Source: Merluccius polli (Eukaryota; Chordata; Actinopteri; Gadiformes; Merlucciidae). From it: a stretch of DNA of 64,000 nt. The translations under genes and the position numbers were made by a program. Below are positions 43,605 to 55,130 of this stretch, one piece after another (positions within the stretch are counted from its first letter, which is position 1; the number at the start of each line of letters is the position of its first letter). Location: assembly GCA_030340625.1 (NCBI GenBank), contig JAOPHQ010004295.1:1-64000 (forward strand), written 5' to 3'. The notes under the pieces were generated by a model that had not been told where the DNA came from, did not search any database, and saw only the letters and a list, made by a program, of their open reading frames with translations.

Positions 43605-45282
43605 TGCTCCTGTGGCTCTCAGCTGGGATATTCTGGTGTTCGTGTACAATCGCTGTGATGATGTGTTGTTGGCTCTAATGTTGTAGCCTTTTTTGGTGAT
43701 GCACAGTTGTCATAATGTGTAACATTTAAACCTATGTTTAGGTCATGTAGTTATTTAGCTATAGGCTACTAAGCTTCTCTCTCTTTCTTGCTCCTCTGCT
43801 CATTACACCCCCTGTTTTAAAACCCTAAAATCACCACTGTTTTCGCTATTCTGCTAAATTGAATGGTACCACATTTGTTCTATATGTGAAAATGTATAAT
43901 TTACATGTATTTTAGGTTTTTAATCAGTCAAACACTTCTATATACTCTTTATATTGGGGGTTTTGTCATGATGGGATGTGAATACTTTGTGTAATCAGAC
44001 AGAATGGAGCTCTCCATCTCCAGAGACCGGCCACTGTTTGATTTCATAGATGCATTATATGAATAACGGTATACTATATTAGCCTATATAATAGTATATT
44101 AGGCTATTAGTCTATATTTTCTGTCAAATTGAATGCAGATGTTGACATGAACGGACACGCATTGCTGTCAAGTGTTTTGTGAAAGTAAACATTGTGAAAA
44201 GTAAACATTTTTGTAGAGGCCATTAGTGGTCATTTAGCAGAGGTGCTACACCTCGTCTATAGACAGCTTTGGGAAACCCTTTTGGTACAATACAGATATT
44301 TCAAACATTAATTTTAGAAATTGCTTATCCAGGTAAAATGCTATATGTGGCATACATTGATGAATATCAAGTTTCAGGGATTCAGTTCAATCTGAGATGT
44401 ACAGATCTTTTGACTTGCAGCTGTTGGGGAACCCATCAATCTGTGATGATATAATATCCCATGTCCAATGGCAGTACAATAGTTGGCTATTTGGACATTG
44501 GCTATCCAATATCCATTAATTTTCAAGAATAATGTTTCCCCATTCCATTCCATTCCCCATTAATGACAACTATTTTGTTTCTATAATCGCTGTAGAAGGA
44601 GGCTTCCGATGTAAATGATGTCACCTGCCAAATTTTGCCACATACCTATCCCCTCCCATTAGGATTATTGTAGTGCTTTTATAGATTTTCCAATCTGTAT
44701 AACTGGAGGAGGTTTGATCCATAATATCTCTAATTTTTCAAAAGTTATTGAACAATCTATAAATGTACTATAAGCCTAATATGGAGGGGATGGGATATGA
44801 CCAAAATAGGGGGAAATGCAGAAAGCATTAACTGTGACATGATTCTGTGGTCCAAACAAATAATTTAGATGAGGTTTTATGTGAATACTTGTTTGTTTAA
44901 AAGTTATATACAATTACTTTTTGAATGTCTTGCAAATGTCCAATGTAAAACGTAGCTTACAAACAAAATTATACACAAAATGATAACTGTCAAACTGCCA
45001 AACGTCATTTATTCACGTGATTTATTGGGGTCTTTTTGGGTTGAGAAAAAAATACACCAAAATAAAACAATTTGCTTGGCTGAGATTTTCTTCTTTGTTA
45101 CTTCCCTCTTTAGTCTCAATATTAATCCACCTTAGCTGCTTTTCAAAATGCTGAAAGAAATGCAAAATATCAGTGTTGCACACACACACACACACACACA
45201 CAGACAGGTGCACACATGTGCTTTGTGTGTGTAGTATAAAATGTTTTCCATTACTTTGAATATATGCCCAATTAATATTGTA
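43605..45282. other. Intron sequence, no gene recognised
   Basis: AT-rich, mostly unique, with a short CA run at 45180-45200. Confidence 0.55.
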
Positions 45283-45286
45283 TTAA

Positions 45287-45781
45287 AGGCACACTATGCA
45301 ACTTTTGTACCTTAATATAACAGCTTCAAAGTCATTTTGATGGTAAACAAACTCGTAGTATAGCGAATCATCCCGGTAGCAGCGCTGGGGAGGGTCGCCG
45401 CTGGCAGAACCAGCAATGCAAGTCTGAAGACGGCGCCCCCGACAAGTCTCGCGAGAATCACGAATTGCTTTACGACGCAACGTCACATACATCAGCGACA
45501 TAACAAGCAGCCTCAGTGGAAGATGCTAGCAGGCATTCACCTGAAACATTACCTGGTCAGTAGACATCTTTTGCCTGTTGGATGTCCGACGCTTCCATCC
45601 TACTGAACATGTATCGGTATACAGGGGGGAGGGGCTCAGGCCGTGAGTGCAGAGACGTAGAGCCGTATATAGAGACGGCTCTGGCGAGTGGTATTTACGA
45701 CAGTTAACGTTAAATACAAGTACTCCGCAGCGACTGAGGGGTCGCTGTTTGACAAAACCGGAAAACTGCATAGTATGCCTT
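45287..45781. mobile_element. TTAA-targeting (piggyBac-like) MITE, copy 1
   Basis: Same ends as the copy at 50003-50507. TTAA lies at 45283-45286 and 45782-45785, with one extra T at the right junction. No transposase is encoded. Confidence 0.83.
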
Positions 45782-46204
45782 TTAATTCTTTATTCTTTAT
45801 TGGGATCCCCATTAGCTTCCACAGAGTGGTTGCTAGTTTTCCTGGGGTCCACACAAAAAACAACAATAAAAACAGACAATAATTAAAATCACACTATAAA
45901 CAGAAAAGGCAAAACAAGCCAAACATAAAGATAAAAAAACAAATGACATGACTCTCCATATGAAGCAACAAACAATAGCAACCTACAATAAAAACAAAAA
46001 CAAAGCTGTAATCATTCACCCACTCACACACTCGCTCACTCACTCAGTGCCACGGATATAGGGCTGTACTGCCAGTCCAAGGTTAATTAACAAATAAAAC
46101 ATCTCATTGGATGTGAATCTAGAAATGAACATTTCTCTGATTACAGTATAGTAGTAGTAGTAGTAAATGTAAGCAAAAGATTGCATCTTTTACAATAATA
46201 TTGT

Positions 46205-46234
46205 ATAGGACACACTGCAAACAGTGTGTCCTAT
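46205..46234. repeat. Perfect hairpin, 13-bp arms
   Basis: ATAGGACACACTG and CAGTGTGTCCTAT around a 4-base loop. Confidence 0.7.
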
Positions 46235-47723
46235 GCACTAATCATTCCTCTCATCCAGAGCCGAACCGGCAGCTTCCATTATGTTCAGCTATAACACCTG
46301 GCTCTAAAACCACAATGATTACTTTTTAATACACACGTACATTTTAATATAATCTAGTGGGTTTGTTTATATCGTGTGTGTATTTCTATGTGTGTGTGGT
46401 CTTCCTATTATCACAGATGAGTGTGGAGTAATTAAACTAAAATGCAACAATACAGTGCAGAGTTGGCATAATCCCTGAGCATCTGATCACATGGCTGAAC
46501 ACAACTTGTTTTGTTTCTAAACCAGGAGCTCCTGACCGTCCACGTGCAAATCTCCAGCTCTAGCAGGAAGTGTGTGTCACTACCTGTTTGACCATTTGTC
46601 TACCTCTCACTCTAACTCCTGTCAGACACCAGCGGCAGCCACGACCGCCTGTTTGTAAAGCCCGGGCAGAGGCAACTTACATGTAGTTCCTCAAACGGCC
46701 TACAGGTGGTTTGCAGTGGTTGGATGCAGAAAGAATTTAATCTCCAAATTATGTATTTTGAGAGGTCCCATTTGACAGTTTTATTTCAGTAAAGAGTTAT
46801 TTAGGATTTAATTTTGGCCATAGACTACTGTGAGGCAGCCATTCAATTCTTGCCCTCAATGTGCCAAATATGGATCGTTCCTGCAGATGGTTGCAACAAT
46901 CTCCAGCAATGGTGGCACCCATAACGTGAAACATATGGCTTCATAGCGGTCAGTAAACCAATGGGTGATGTCACAGACACAACTTCTATATTTTGTATAG
47001 TCTATAGGGCTTGTACATCAGAATGCATCATGGGATTTATTGTTGGCAATACTCATACCATATTGAGAGGACTAAAGAAAGTTATAGCACTGTAAAATCA
47101 TACATCAGCGTAAATATACCATAACCTAGGCTAATGTGGCTAATGCCACGTCTCACATGAGAAACACTGTGGCAGTTTCAATGTTTTCCCATAATGACTA
47201 ATCATTTCATGATTAATGAAGATGACCAAAAAAACATTACTACCAACACAATAACTAACATTTCAATGCTCCCAAAGTGGCGGCGGTCATTGCGATGTGA
47301 TGTCACAATGAACAAACCCTATGGTCTGACTCCTGTCTCTACCTCCACAATGCAGGCTGGCTTGATAAATGAATACACCTGTCAATTATTAAATATTGAC
47401 TTGGTTTGTGTTTTCAAAATGAAAATCATGATTGACAACAGTTTTTTTTCTTTATTTTTGTATTATGTATTATGTAATACAAGTTGGAGGTGATTTATTG
47501 TCAATGGACTCTCAATAAGACATAACACTGTATGACTTACAAATAACTGTCTATGGTCTACACACTGATCTGAATTATGTAGCAGATAGCTTTAAAAGTC
47601 CCTGCCACCAAAATCGGAAAGTGCAGACTTTACATACAAAAATAATGTGCATATTAATTTTTTGCTTAATTGTGTATCATTTATTCTCCACTGGTACAAA
47701 GAATTCTCTTTGTAAAGTAAGTA

Positions 47724-47890
47724 AACACACACACACACACACACACACACCTTTATCTCAGCGCCCACACAAAAGCAGCTTATGGAAGCAGCAGGCACCC
47801 AGTGTCCCAGCCAAGGATTCTCTGCTACCCACATGCCCTCTGCAGGAATCCTGCCTGCCTCTATCTCACACACACACACACACACACACT
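47724..47890. repeat. Two (CA)n microsatellites
   Basis: CA at 47724-47751 and 47868-47888. Confidence 0.93.
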
Positions 47891-48489
47891 CATATGTACG
47901 GAAGCACACACAGGACTACAGTACAGAACTAAGTGAAAGAATGAGCATTGTCATGTGAAATATAACTGGAACCAGTCCAAAAAGTTTTTACAAACAAAAT
48001 TCTCAATAAATGATTCCCCCAGATCATCTAATCTTACATTTTTGTAAGCTAATTTTTGTCATTTGTCAAACACACAACTTTTTAAAAAGAAAAGCTGATG
48101 CCTACAAATGATCTTGCCTGTAATTACACTTAACATGCTTGCATTGCATGTTAAATACTGGCACCATCCTTCGACGTTCAACTGTAACAATGGGACTCAT
48201 ATCTTCTTGAAAAGTAGCAAGAAACATAGGTTGATAAAATGTACTCTCTCGTTCATTAAGTAAATTAAAAAGAATTTCTACACTTAGTGAGTGTGGGGTT
48301 TGTGCGTCTCGTCCCCCAGACGCTGAATCCTACTATTGGACAACTTAATAATAAATAAATAATAATAAAACAACTAAAACAGCAAACATGCAATGCTACT
48401 GGGAACTGGCTTCAGTCTCCCTAGCATTGTGAACTGGTCCAAGTGTACTGGTACTGGCGAGCGGCTCTGCTCCAGGACCTCCGTTCCAC

Positions 48490-49390
48490 ATGCTGCACAC
48501 CGCAGAGTTGCTGCAAGCCATCTCCCCAGGTGACTGGTTCACAGTAATAGACCTAAAGGATGCTTATTTCCAAATCCCAATTGCCCTTCACGCAAACTCT
48601 GGATCACCAACAGGTTTGGCTCGCCCAATCCCCTCTCTCTGAGGGACACAGGAGGACACTCCACACCCTTTCAAATAGTCCAAGGGCAGCTGTTTGGCCA
48701 GGCAGCACAGCAGGTCATGGTAACCATGTCCCAAGAGTACACCCAAGTTCACTAGCCCTTCCCCAGGAGATGGCCACCCTCCTAGGAAAGGGCGCTATTT
48801 AGCCGGTCAATCACTCCATATGGCTCAATGGATTTTATTCAATGGATTTTTTTATTCCCAAAAGGGATGGCGGCTTCCATCCCTTCCTGGATCTCAGGAG
48901 ACTCAACCAGTTTTTAAAGGTACTGCCGTTCTCCCAGGCGACTGCGCACCACAGACGCCTGGGAGAACGGCGCCTGGGAGAACGGCAAGCCATCTCCCAG
49001 GCGACTGGTTCACAGTATTAGAACCTAAAGGATGCGATTGTGATTTACAAATCACAATCGCCCCTCACTACAGGAAGTTCCTCCGGTTCACCTTCAAGGG
49101 TCAGGCTTACCAGTTCCAGTCCTTCAAGGCCTTCCCTTGGGGTTGCCGTTAGCCCCAAAGGTCTTCACCAGATGCATGGGAGCAGCCCTGTCGGCCATAC
49201 AGAGCGGTGGGTAAGGACTCTTTCCTACCTAGATGACTGGCTAATCTGCGCCCCATCTCGAGAGTGAGTAGTTTCTATTAACATCCCGTGTAGCCCATCT
49301 GGGGCTTACCATCAACCTAGAGTAAAGCTCCATCACACCCAGCCAGAGGGTAACCTTCATAGGCATCTTTTTGGACTCTCAAGTGATTTT
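48490..49390 (+). pseudogene. DIRS RT remnant with internal duplication
   Basis: The first piece (48490-48600) reads MLHTAELLQAISPGDW then FTVIDLKDAYFQIPIA, containing the first catalytic Asp. A second, diverged copy of the same segment is at about 48985-49075, followed by HYRKFLRFTFKGQAYQF. The catalytic box YLDDWLICAPSRE is at about 49226-49264. FIGIFLDSQV near 49360 is the last RT motif before the frame is cut by a repeat at about 49388. Frames change several times. This is the same enzyme as in the first DIRS element, but here the part before YLDD survives. Confidence 0.82.
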
Positions 49391-49475
49391 GTATTTATTT
49401 ATTTATTTTATTTAAAAGGGACCATGTACAGCTTAAAACATAAATGTCACCATGTGATGCACAGTACCAGATTAT

Positions 49476-49985
49476 TAGCCTGGCAAGCCAGACCTACATC
49501 AGAAAGATGTAAGGTCTGGCTCAGCTCCATTGGCAGTGTGGGCGGGATAAACGGTTGTCTTTCAAGTTCCCTCTGCACGCAATAGGATAGCGCTACAACC
49601 AATCAGAGCAACGAAGAAGGTGACGTAGTCAGACTACGTAATTAATCAAAACTCAGAATAAATATTTCTTTTCGAGGAAAGACTTCAGTGCCGTTCTTTG
49701 TTATTTTCTCAAATAAAATGTTAACTTCAAGTCTTGAAGAGTCGCGGCCAAAGCCGAGTGGAAAGACAGCCGTTCGCCAGCAGCAGCAGCCATTGTTTAC
49801 CTCTAACACGGAACTGTCGCAACTCTGTCGTCATGGTAGCCCGGCTTTCGACTCCGCCCCTCACGCTGTGATTGGTCAGACATACTTGGTGTTCCCAGCA
49901 CCAAAAAGCGGACGGAGCTTTGCTAGACCTACCTAGCTGCCAAATAAATTTGCTGCCGCTAGGGGGTGTCTAGAGTTCTAGGCTA
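49476..49985. mobile_element. hAT-like non-autonomous element (510 bp)
   Basis: CCAGATTAT is duplicated on both sides (49467-49475, 49986-49994). The ends are TAGCCTGG and, inverted, TAGCCTAG. An 8-9 bp duplication suits hAT. No coding sequence is evident. Confidence 0.68.
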
Positions 49986-50002
49986 CCAGATTATAGCTTT
50001 AA

Positions 50003-50507
50003 AGGCACACTATGCAACTTTTGTACCTTAATATAACAGCTTCAAAGTCATTTTGATGGTAAACAAACTCGTAGTATAGCGAATCATCCCGGTAGCAGCG
50101 CTGGGGAGGGTCGCCGCTGGCAGAACCAGCAATGCAAGTCTGAAGACGGCGCCCCCGACAAGTCTCGCGAGAATCACGAATTGCTTTATGGCGCGACGTC
50201 ACGCGACATCACATACATCAGCGACATAAGAAGCAGCCTCAGTGGAAGATGCTAGCAGGCATTCACCTGAAACATTACCTGGTCAGTAGACATCTTTTGC
50301 CTGTTGGATGTCCGACGCTTTCCATTCTACTGAACATGTACCGATATACAGGGGGGAGGGGCTCAGGCCGTGAGTGCAGAGACGTAGAGCCGTATATAGA
50401 GACGGCTCTGGCGAGTGGTATTTACGACAGTTAACGTTAAATACAAGTACTCCTCAGCGACTGAGGGGTCGCTGTTTGACAAAACCGGAAAACTGCATAG
50501 TATGCCT
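50003..50507. mobile_element. TTAA-targeting (piggyBac-like) MITE, copy 2
   Basis: The element starts AGGCACACTATGCAACTTTT and ends CTGCATAGTATGCCT, flanked by TTAA on both sides (49999-50002, 50508-50511). It is nearly identical to the copy at 45287-45781, differing by a few substitutions and a roughly 10-bp extra segment near 50195-50210. Confidence 0.85.
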
Positions 50508-50737
50508 TTAAGATCATTTGCATATGTAGTCCCGTGGCAGGGCAAAACAAAGAAACCACAATAACAAACAGTACAGGGTAAAGACATAATACAGATAAAT
50601 ACAAAAAAGAACACAGAGGACACGCAATACCAAGCTACACTATACAATAGCAGATCACAAATGTATGCTTGTCAGCTAAAAGCAAGTCATAAAGACCATA
50701 AGATAAAATATATGTATGATGAGGACCACACCACTTT

Positions 50738-51240
50738 GGGAGAGGCTCCTCACAGCCCTTCGGCTTAGTGGCAGCAGCGGCTCTGGCTAAATGGCCTTCA
50801 GCTGGACCTCAAGCGGCCCAGGGCCAGAAGGGCGAAGGTGACGGAAAACTGCCTCTCAGCCTTGGAGAAGGGCCTATCTGTCAGCAGGTGTCATCTTGGG
50901 CTTGATCCCCGGAAGGTTGTCACCACAGACACTTTAGCATCAGGTTGGGGAGCCATATGGCAACACAGGGCCATCGGGGGTCTGTGGAGCGGCCCTCAGA
51001 GGCTAGCTAACACATCAATGTCCTCAATTTCTCTTTCAAACGTTTTCTGCCATTCCTGGAGAACAGGCATGTCTTGGTCAGGATGGACAACACCTCGGTG
51101 GTGTCGGGAACTCCTCTCCCAATTGGGAGGGAAGATCTTGCACTCAAACCCGGGCCAGGTGCAGTTGTGTCTTTGGCCTCTGATTGGCCGGAACCATTGC
51201 TGTAGGCCTGTGACCAGGCTGTGGTCCAGACCATTTTGAA
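50738..51240 (+). pseudogene. DIRS RNase H remnant
   Basis: The frame 50838-51239 reads VTTDTLASGWGAIWQHRA, corresponding to the TDAS-GWG start of DIRS RNase H, preceded by RPRARRAKVTENCLSALE in the connection region. A shortened remainder with LVRMDNTSVV (in another frame, about 51077-51106) matches the TDNT acidic site. Most of the domain between it and the recombinase is deleted. It is clearly homologous to 22429-23250 but decayed. Confidence 0.75.
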
Positions 51241-52020
51241 TTCCAGAGCACCATCTACCAGGTCACTCTATGTGGGAATATTCTCTGACTGGTGTACATC
51301 AGAATTAGAGGGACCAGAGCAGTATTCGGTGCCCATAGTACTGCGCTTCCTGCAGTCCATGCTGGAAGGAAAGTAGCACCTTAGGTCTATGCAGCGGCCA
51401 TCCCATCAACATGTTAGGATGGAAAACCAACCTGTGGGGTCACATGGTTTGGTCACAAGGTTCCTTATAGGCGGCAGCACCTGCATCCGATGAGAACATT
51501 GAGGGTGCCCTCATTACCCCTGGTGCTAGAGGCCCCCCCTTCCCCCCCTTTGAGCCTCTTGAAGAGTGAGTTGAAGTCGCTGTCAGCTAAGACAGCTTTC
51601 CTTCTAGCTCCATCATCAGCCAAGCATGTCAGTGAACTCCATGTGCTATCGGTTGCTGAAACCTGTATGTGTTGGAACTCGGACGGGTCAGGAGTTACCC
51701 TGTGGCCCAACCCAGCATTGCTCCCGAAGAGGCTCTCCGCCTTCCATGTGAATCAGGTCATCGAGCTGGCTGCTTTTAACCCACCTCAACAAGGGGATGC
51801 GGGCGGTGAACAGCCAAGATCTTATCTTGTCCAGTTAGAGCTCTTGGAGCTTATATCAGTGCTTATATCAGTATATCAGACCAGCTGCTTGTCTGTTATG
51901 GAGGGGCTAGGAACTAGGAAGGGTTCTGCACTGTCTAAACAGAGTCTGTTGCATTGGATTGTTGATGTGATATGCCAGGCATACAGGGCTAAGGGCCATC
52001 CTCCTCCAGCTGGCTATAAT
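51236..52020 (+). pseudogene. DIRS tyrosine recombinase remnant, truncated
   Basis: The beginning (SRAPSTRSLYVGIFSDWC) matches the recombinase N-terminal segment. After stops, the frame 51490-52167 carries LKSLSAKTAFLLAPSSAKHV (the catalytic Arg position holds a Lys-His pair here), SELHVLSVAE, GVTLWPNPALLPKRLSAF and ALSKQSLLHWIVDVICQAY. It ends at HPPPAGY where AAT repeats begin, so the HxxR box and the catalytic tyrosine are lost. Codons after 52020 belong to another repeat. Not functional. Confidence 0.82.
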
Positions 52021-52270
52021 AATAATAATTATTATTATTATTATAATTATAATCTTTATTGCCCACAAATGTGGAAATTTGCCTTCAGCTTCACAGGGTG
52101 GTTAAAACACATCACAGTAAGTCACAAATACAGGTTGATTAAAACACATCACAGTAAATTACAATAAATACAGGTTGGTTAAAACACATCACAGTAAGTT
52201 ACAATAAGTACAGGTTGGTTAAAAAACATCACAGTAAATCACAATAAATACAATACAATAATACATAACA
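52019..52270 (-). repeat. Retroposon 3' fragment with 40-bp tandem repeat
   Basis: AAT/ATT repeats (52019-52050) are followed by ATCTTTATTGCCCACAAATG, on the minus strand a typical AATAAAGAT tail of a fish retroposon. Four copies of a 37-40 bp unit containing AAAACACATCACAGTAA start near 52104, 52141, 52181 and 52221. Confidence 0.65.
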
Positions 52271-52921
52271 CAAGTGTACCGTACAGACTAGAATAACGGA
52301 CATGGTTTTAGTGTGAAGCCGCTTCCTGGGGTTTCTAAAGACCTCCTTGTCAAATCATCATGTGCAGTTTTAGAATGTAGAGACGTAGCTATTTCTCTTC
52401 AGCCAATCAGCAAACAGCACAGGCCATAACAGGGCGGATGGGCCACAACATTAAAATGAAAAACAAAAGTCAGCAACAGTAATGTGAAAAAACCTGTTAC
52501 GGGTTTTTGCTTCAGCCACTCTGGTTGTTAGTGTGCTCCAGTTCTGGGGTTTAACACGGACGGCCACACCGGGAACAGGGAGAAAAGCATTGCCGCTGGA
52601 TTTTAGGTGTACAGTGTTTATTAAAAGTATGTTATAAGCTTTACATCATGTCCCAACATTCCTGGTTTAAATCTGAACCTATGCGTTCGACAAACTTATT
52701 TTAAAAGGGGAAATTATTAATGTAAAAAGTGGTAAACTCACTGTGTTGATATTTCGTCTCTCACCAGTTGCCGGAAAGCGCAGCGTTGTCAATAATATAG
52801 TCTTTCTCCAGGTGAAATATAGTCCCTGGAGTATGTGTTTTGTTTTTGGATGAGTGAGCTGGTGCATCACCAGCTTCGAAACTTTGTGAGCACCCGGTCT
52901 CTACCGCTGCAATAGCCACGT

Positions 52922-53606
52922 ATGGCTTCACATCGCTGCTCGTTGCAGCTACAGTATGTGAACAGTTTCAGAACGTTATTTTGTCATTCTTTTGCAAGCA
53001 GTTGCCAGTTGCAAGCAGTTTCGTTGCGAATGGAATTTAAAAAAGGAGAAGGAATCAGTAACGCAGAAAATGTAAAGTATATACCGAAAATAGGTAATTT
53101 CTTCACTACAGTTAGCGTTACCAACTATTCTGCTAAGGCATCTTCCGTCAACGAGGACAGCTCAGCTAGCCAGGACATTTCTTCACTGCCAGTGCAAGCT
53201 AATGTTCACAGCCCGGAGAGCGAAGAGCCGACAGATCTGGATGGTTCCTTGTCAGACAAACGTATTCAGTTCAAGCACTTTGCAGAATGAGACTTCACCT
53301 GTACAGCTGCTGCAAGCTCTTGAGAGACATGGACTTAAGACAACGTTTCCAAATGTTTATGTTGCACTAAGACTGTTTATAACCTTGCCTGTGTCTAACT
53401 GCGAAGGTGAGAGTTCGTTTTCTGTTTTGAAACGAGTTAAAAATGAGCTGAGGACAAAAATGTCACAGACACGGCTCTCTGCACTTTCTCTCTTGGCCAT
53501 CGAACATGAACTTGTTAGTGCCCTTGATTTTGAAGATATTGTACCAGTTTGCACATTCAAAGTCCAGAAAAATACCAGTGTAAGATGTGTTTGCCAAATG
53601 AAATAA
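52922..53606 (+). pseudogene. hAT transposase relic with C-terminal dimerisation domain
   Basis: Two overlapping frames remain. The first (52922-53290) reads MEFKKGEGISNAENV and a Ser-rich low-conservation N-terminus. The second (53202-53606) carries FITLPVSNCEGESSFSVL, KRVKNELRTKMSQTRLSAL and LLAIEHEL, the conserved hAT C-terminal dimerisation domain. The central catalytic part between them is missing, so this is an internally deleted transposase. The family resembles the zinc-finger MYM/TTF-like hAT proteins of fish. Partial copies of the C-terminal segment follow at 53716-53770, 53860-53895 and 53929-53957. Confidence 0.8.
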
Positions 53607-53715
53607 AGCATTTCAAATTTAAACATGCACTTCTCCATTATTTAGGATTCAAATTGTGTATTTTGCCAGATTATGTAGCATTTATGTTTGTCTTGTCTAA
53701 TTGAGAGAAATTGAC

Positions 53716-53957
53716 AGATTTCCAAATGTTTATCTTGCACTAAAATGTTTAACCCTTGCCTGTCTTGCAGATGGTACTGCATTTTATTTATTTTTTCCTT
53801 GTGGTGGCTCCATGAAAATGCTGTAAATTGTTTATTGTTGTTGACAGAAAACAGGCAGATTTCAAAATGTTTATATTGCACTATAACTTGATTGTCCTGT
53901 TGAATTCTGAGGTGATGGTGATTTCTGTTTAAAATGAGCTGAGGACCAAAATGTTAC
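53716..53957 (+). repeat. Partial copies of the hAT C-terminal segment
   Basis: TTTCCAAATGTTTATCTTGC (53719) and TTTCAAAATGTTTATATTGC (53861) repeat 53346-53366. AAAATGAGCTGAGGACCAAA (53931) repeats 53441 onward. They lie in order downstream of the relic. Confidence 0.65.
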
Positions 53958-54454
53958 TTGATTCTAGGAGATTGCAGATTTTTGTTTGTGTCTTGTCAGT
54001 TCAATACATTTGTGTTGGGAATAGGTGTTGTTAAATAAATATTGGATGCTTTGAAAGTGGTTGCTTTTTTTTTTTTTTGTGAAAAATCCCTCTCTATGTA
54101 GTGGGTCAATTTTGCCAGATTATACTGATGCTGATGTGTTTTGTTTTCATAATATATGTGAGTGAGTGGCCTTGACAAGAGGACATAGTGGTGCATTTGT
54201 AGTTGTATTAGCATTTGCACATCTGTACATCAAAATGCACTTGCTGACAGTTAGTTATTGAAGTATTGAGTATATTTACTTTATATTACTGTAATGTATT
54301 CTGTATTTTGCCAATTATGGTGATCCTGGGGTCGTGATGATGGGGCCCTTGAATATTGTTGCCCAGGGTACAGCAAAGTGTTAATCTGGCCCTGGTGACA
54401 GGTGACTTTGTTGATGTAAAAATACTTGACTGTGAATGCATGAGGAGTATTAAT

Positions 54455-54500
54455 CTGCTGGTTATCCAGACATCATAGAACCGTATGTACATACGTAACT
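54455..54500 (+). repeat. DIRS terminal-repeat fragment
   Basis: ATCCAGACATCATAGAACCG followed by TATGTACATACGTAAC resembles the right end of the first DIRS element (ATCCAGGATTCATAGAACCG, TAGTTACATGCGAAAC). It probably marks the right end of the second DIRS element. Confidence 0.6.
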
Positions 54501-54719
54501 CTCATTAACTAATGCTAGTTTGATCCTAGTACACTGCATTCCTATCTCAGATACACAAGTGTCTTGTTGATCTCTACACACGAGTGGTCTTCCTGGGTAT
54601 CCCCTTGTGTCTGAGAGTGAGGAATGTGGAGGACACACCCCCTCCTCTCAGAGACTAATTTCTTGAAAGCTTCTCTAATGATTTGCCGTCCGCTGTACCC
54701 ATGGCTACATCGTCCTTAC

Positions 54720-55015
54720 CCCTGATTCTCGTCTTCCTTCCCATTCCTCTCCTCTATATCCTCATCTACTTTCCTATATCTCCATATATCCTCTGACCTA
54801 TATGGTTTGGTTTCCTTTCTCCTCTCCTCTGCCCTATTTGGTCTGGTCTCCTCTCTCCATGGCCATATATCTCCATATACTCTCTCCTCTCCACTCCCCA
54901 TCTCCTGTCCTATATTTCCCAATATCCTCTCTCTTCCTCTCTCATCTCTCCTTCTCTCCTCTCCTTCTGTCATACTCTCCCCTCTCCTTCGCTCTCCCCT
55001 CTCCTCTCAGTGGGT
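54720..55015. repeat. Pyrimidine-rich tract
   Basis: Repeated CTCTCCT and TATATCTCCATAT motifs without a strict period. Confidence 0.75.
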
Positions 55016-55130
55016 GCTATAATTAACAGGAGTGGAAGTAGAGCTGTTGACCTTTCGTCACTACCATGCACCTGCTAATCTGTCAGCCGTCACTCAAAAA
55101 ACCACCTCACAATTATCACTCTCACTTGCC

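Larger units (their letters stand above)
45786..48439. other. Intron sequence, no gene recognised
   Basis: TTTATTGGGATCCCCATTAG near 45797 with CCTGGGGTCCACACAAAA is a retroposon-like end. The rest is unique apart from the hairpin and CA runs listed. Confidence 0.5.
49388..50715. repeat. Interspersed repeat interrupting DIRS RT
   Basis: AT-rich sequence (ATTTATTTATTTATTTTATT, AAAAGGGACCATGTACAG) at 49388-49475 continues after two insertions at 50508-50715 (GTAGTCCCGTGGCAGGG). It looks like the 3' part of a retroposon and lies between DIRS RT and RNase H. The family is not identified. Confidence 0.5.
52280..54405 (+). mobile_element. hAT-family transposon remnant (limits approximate)
   Basis: It contains a transposase relic (52922-53606). 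The right side, GTTGCCCAGGGTACAGCAAA to GGCCCTGG near 54398, resembles hAT 3' termini (inverted CAGGGCC). A possible left end is CAGGGCGGATGGGCC at about 52431. No matching target duplication was found. Confidence 0.55.
48440..54510 (+). mobile_element. Second, decayed DIRS1-like element with nested insertions
   Basis: DIRS RT (48490-49390), RNase H (50738-51240) and tyrosine recombinase (51236-52020) pieces occur in order on the plus strand, broken by several other elements. A terminal piece at 54455-54500 resembles the right end of the first DIRS element. It differs enough in sequence to be another subfamily. The left end is not recognised. Limits are approximate. Confidence 0.7.
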
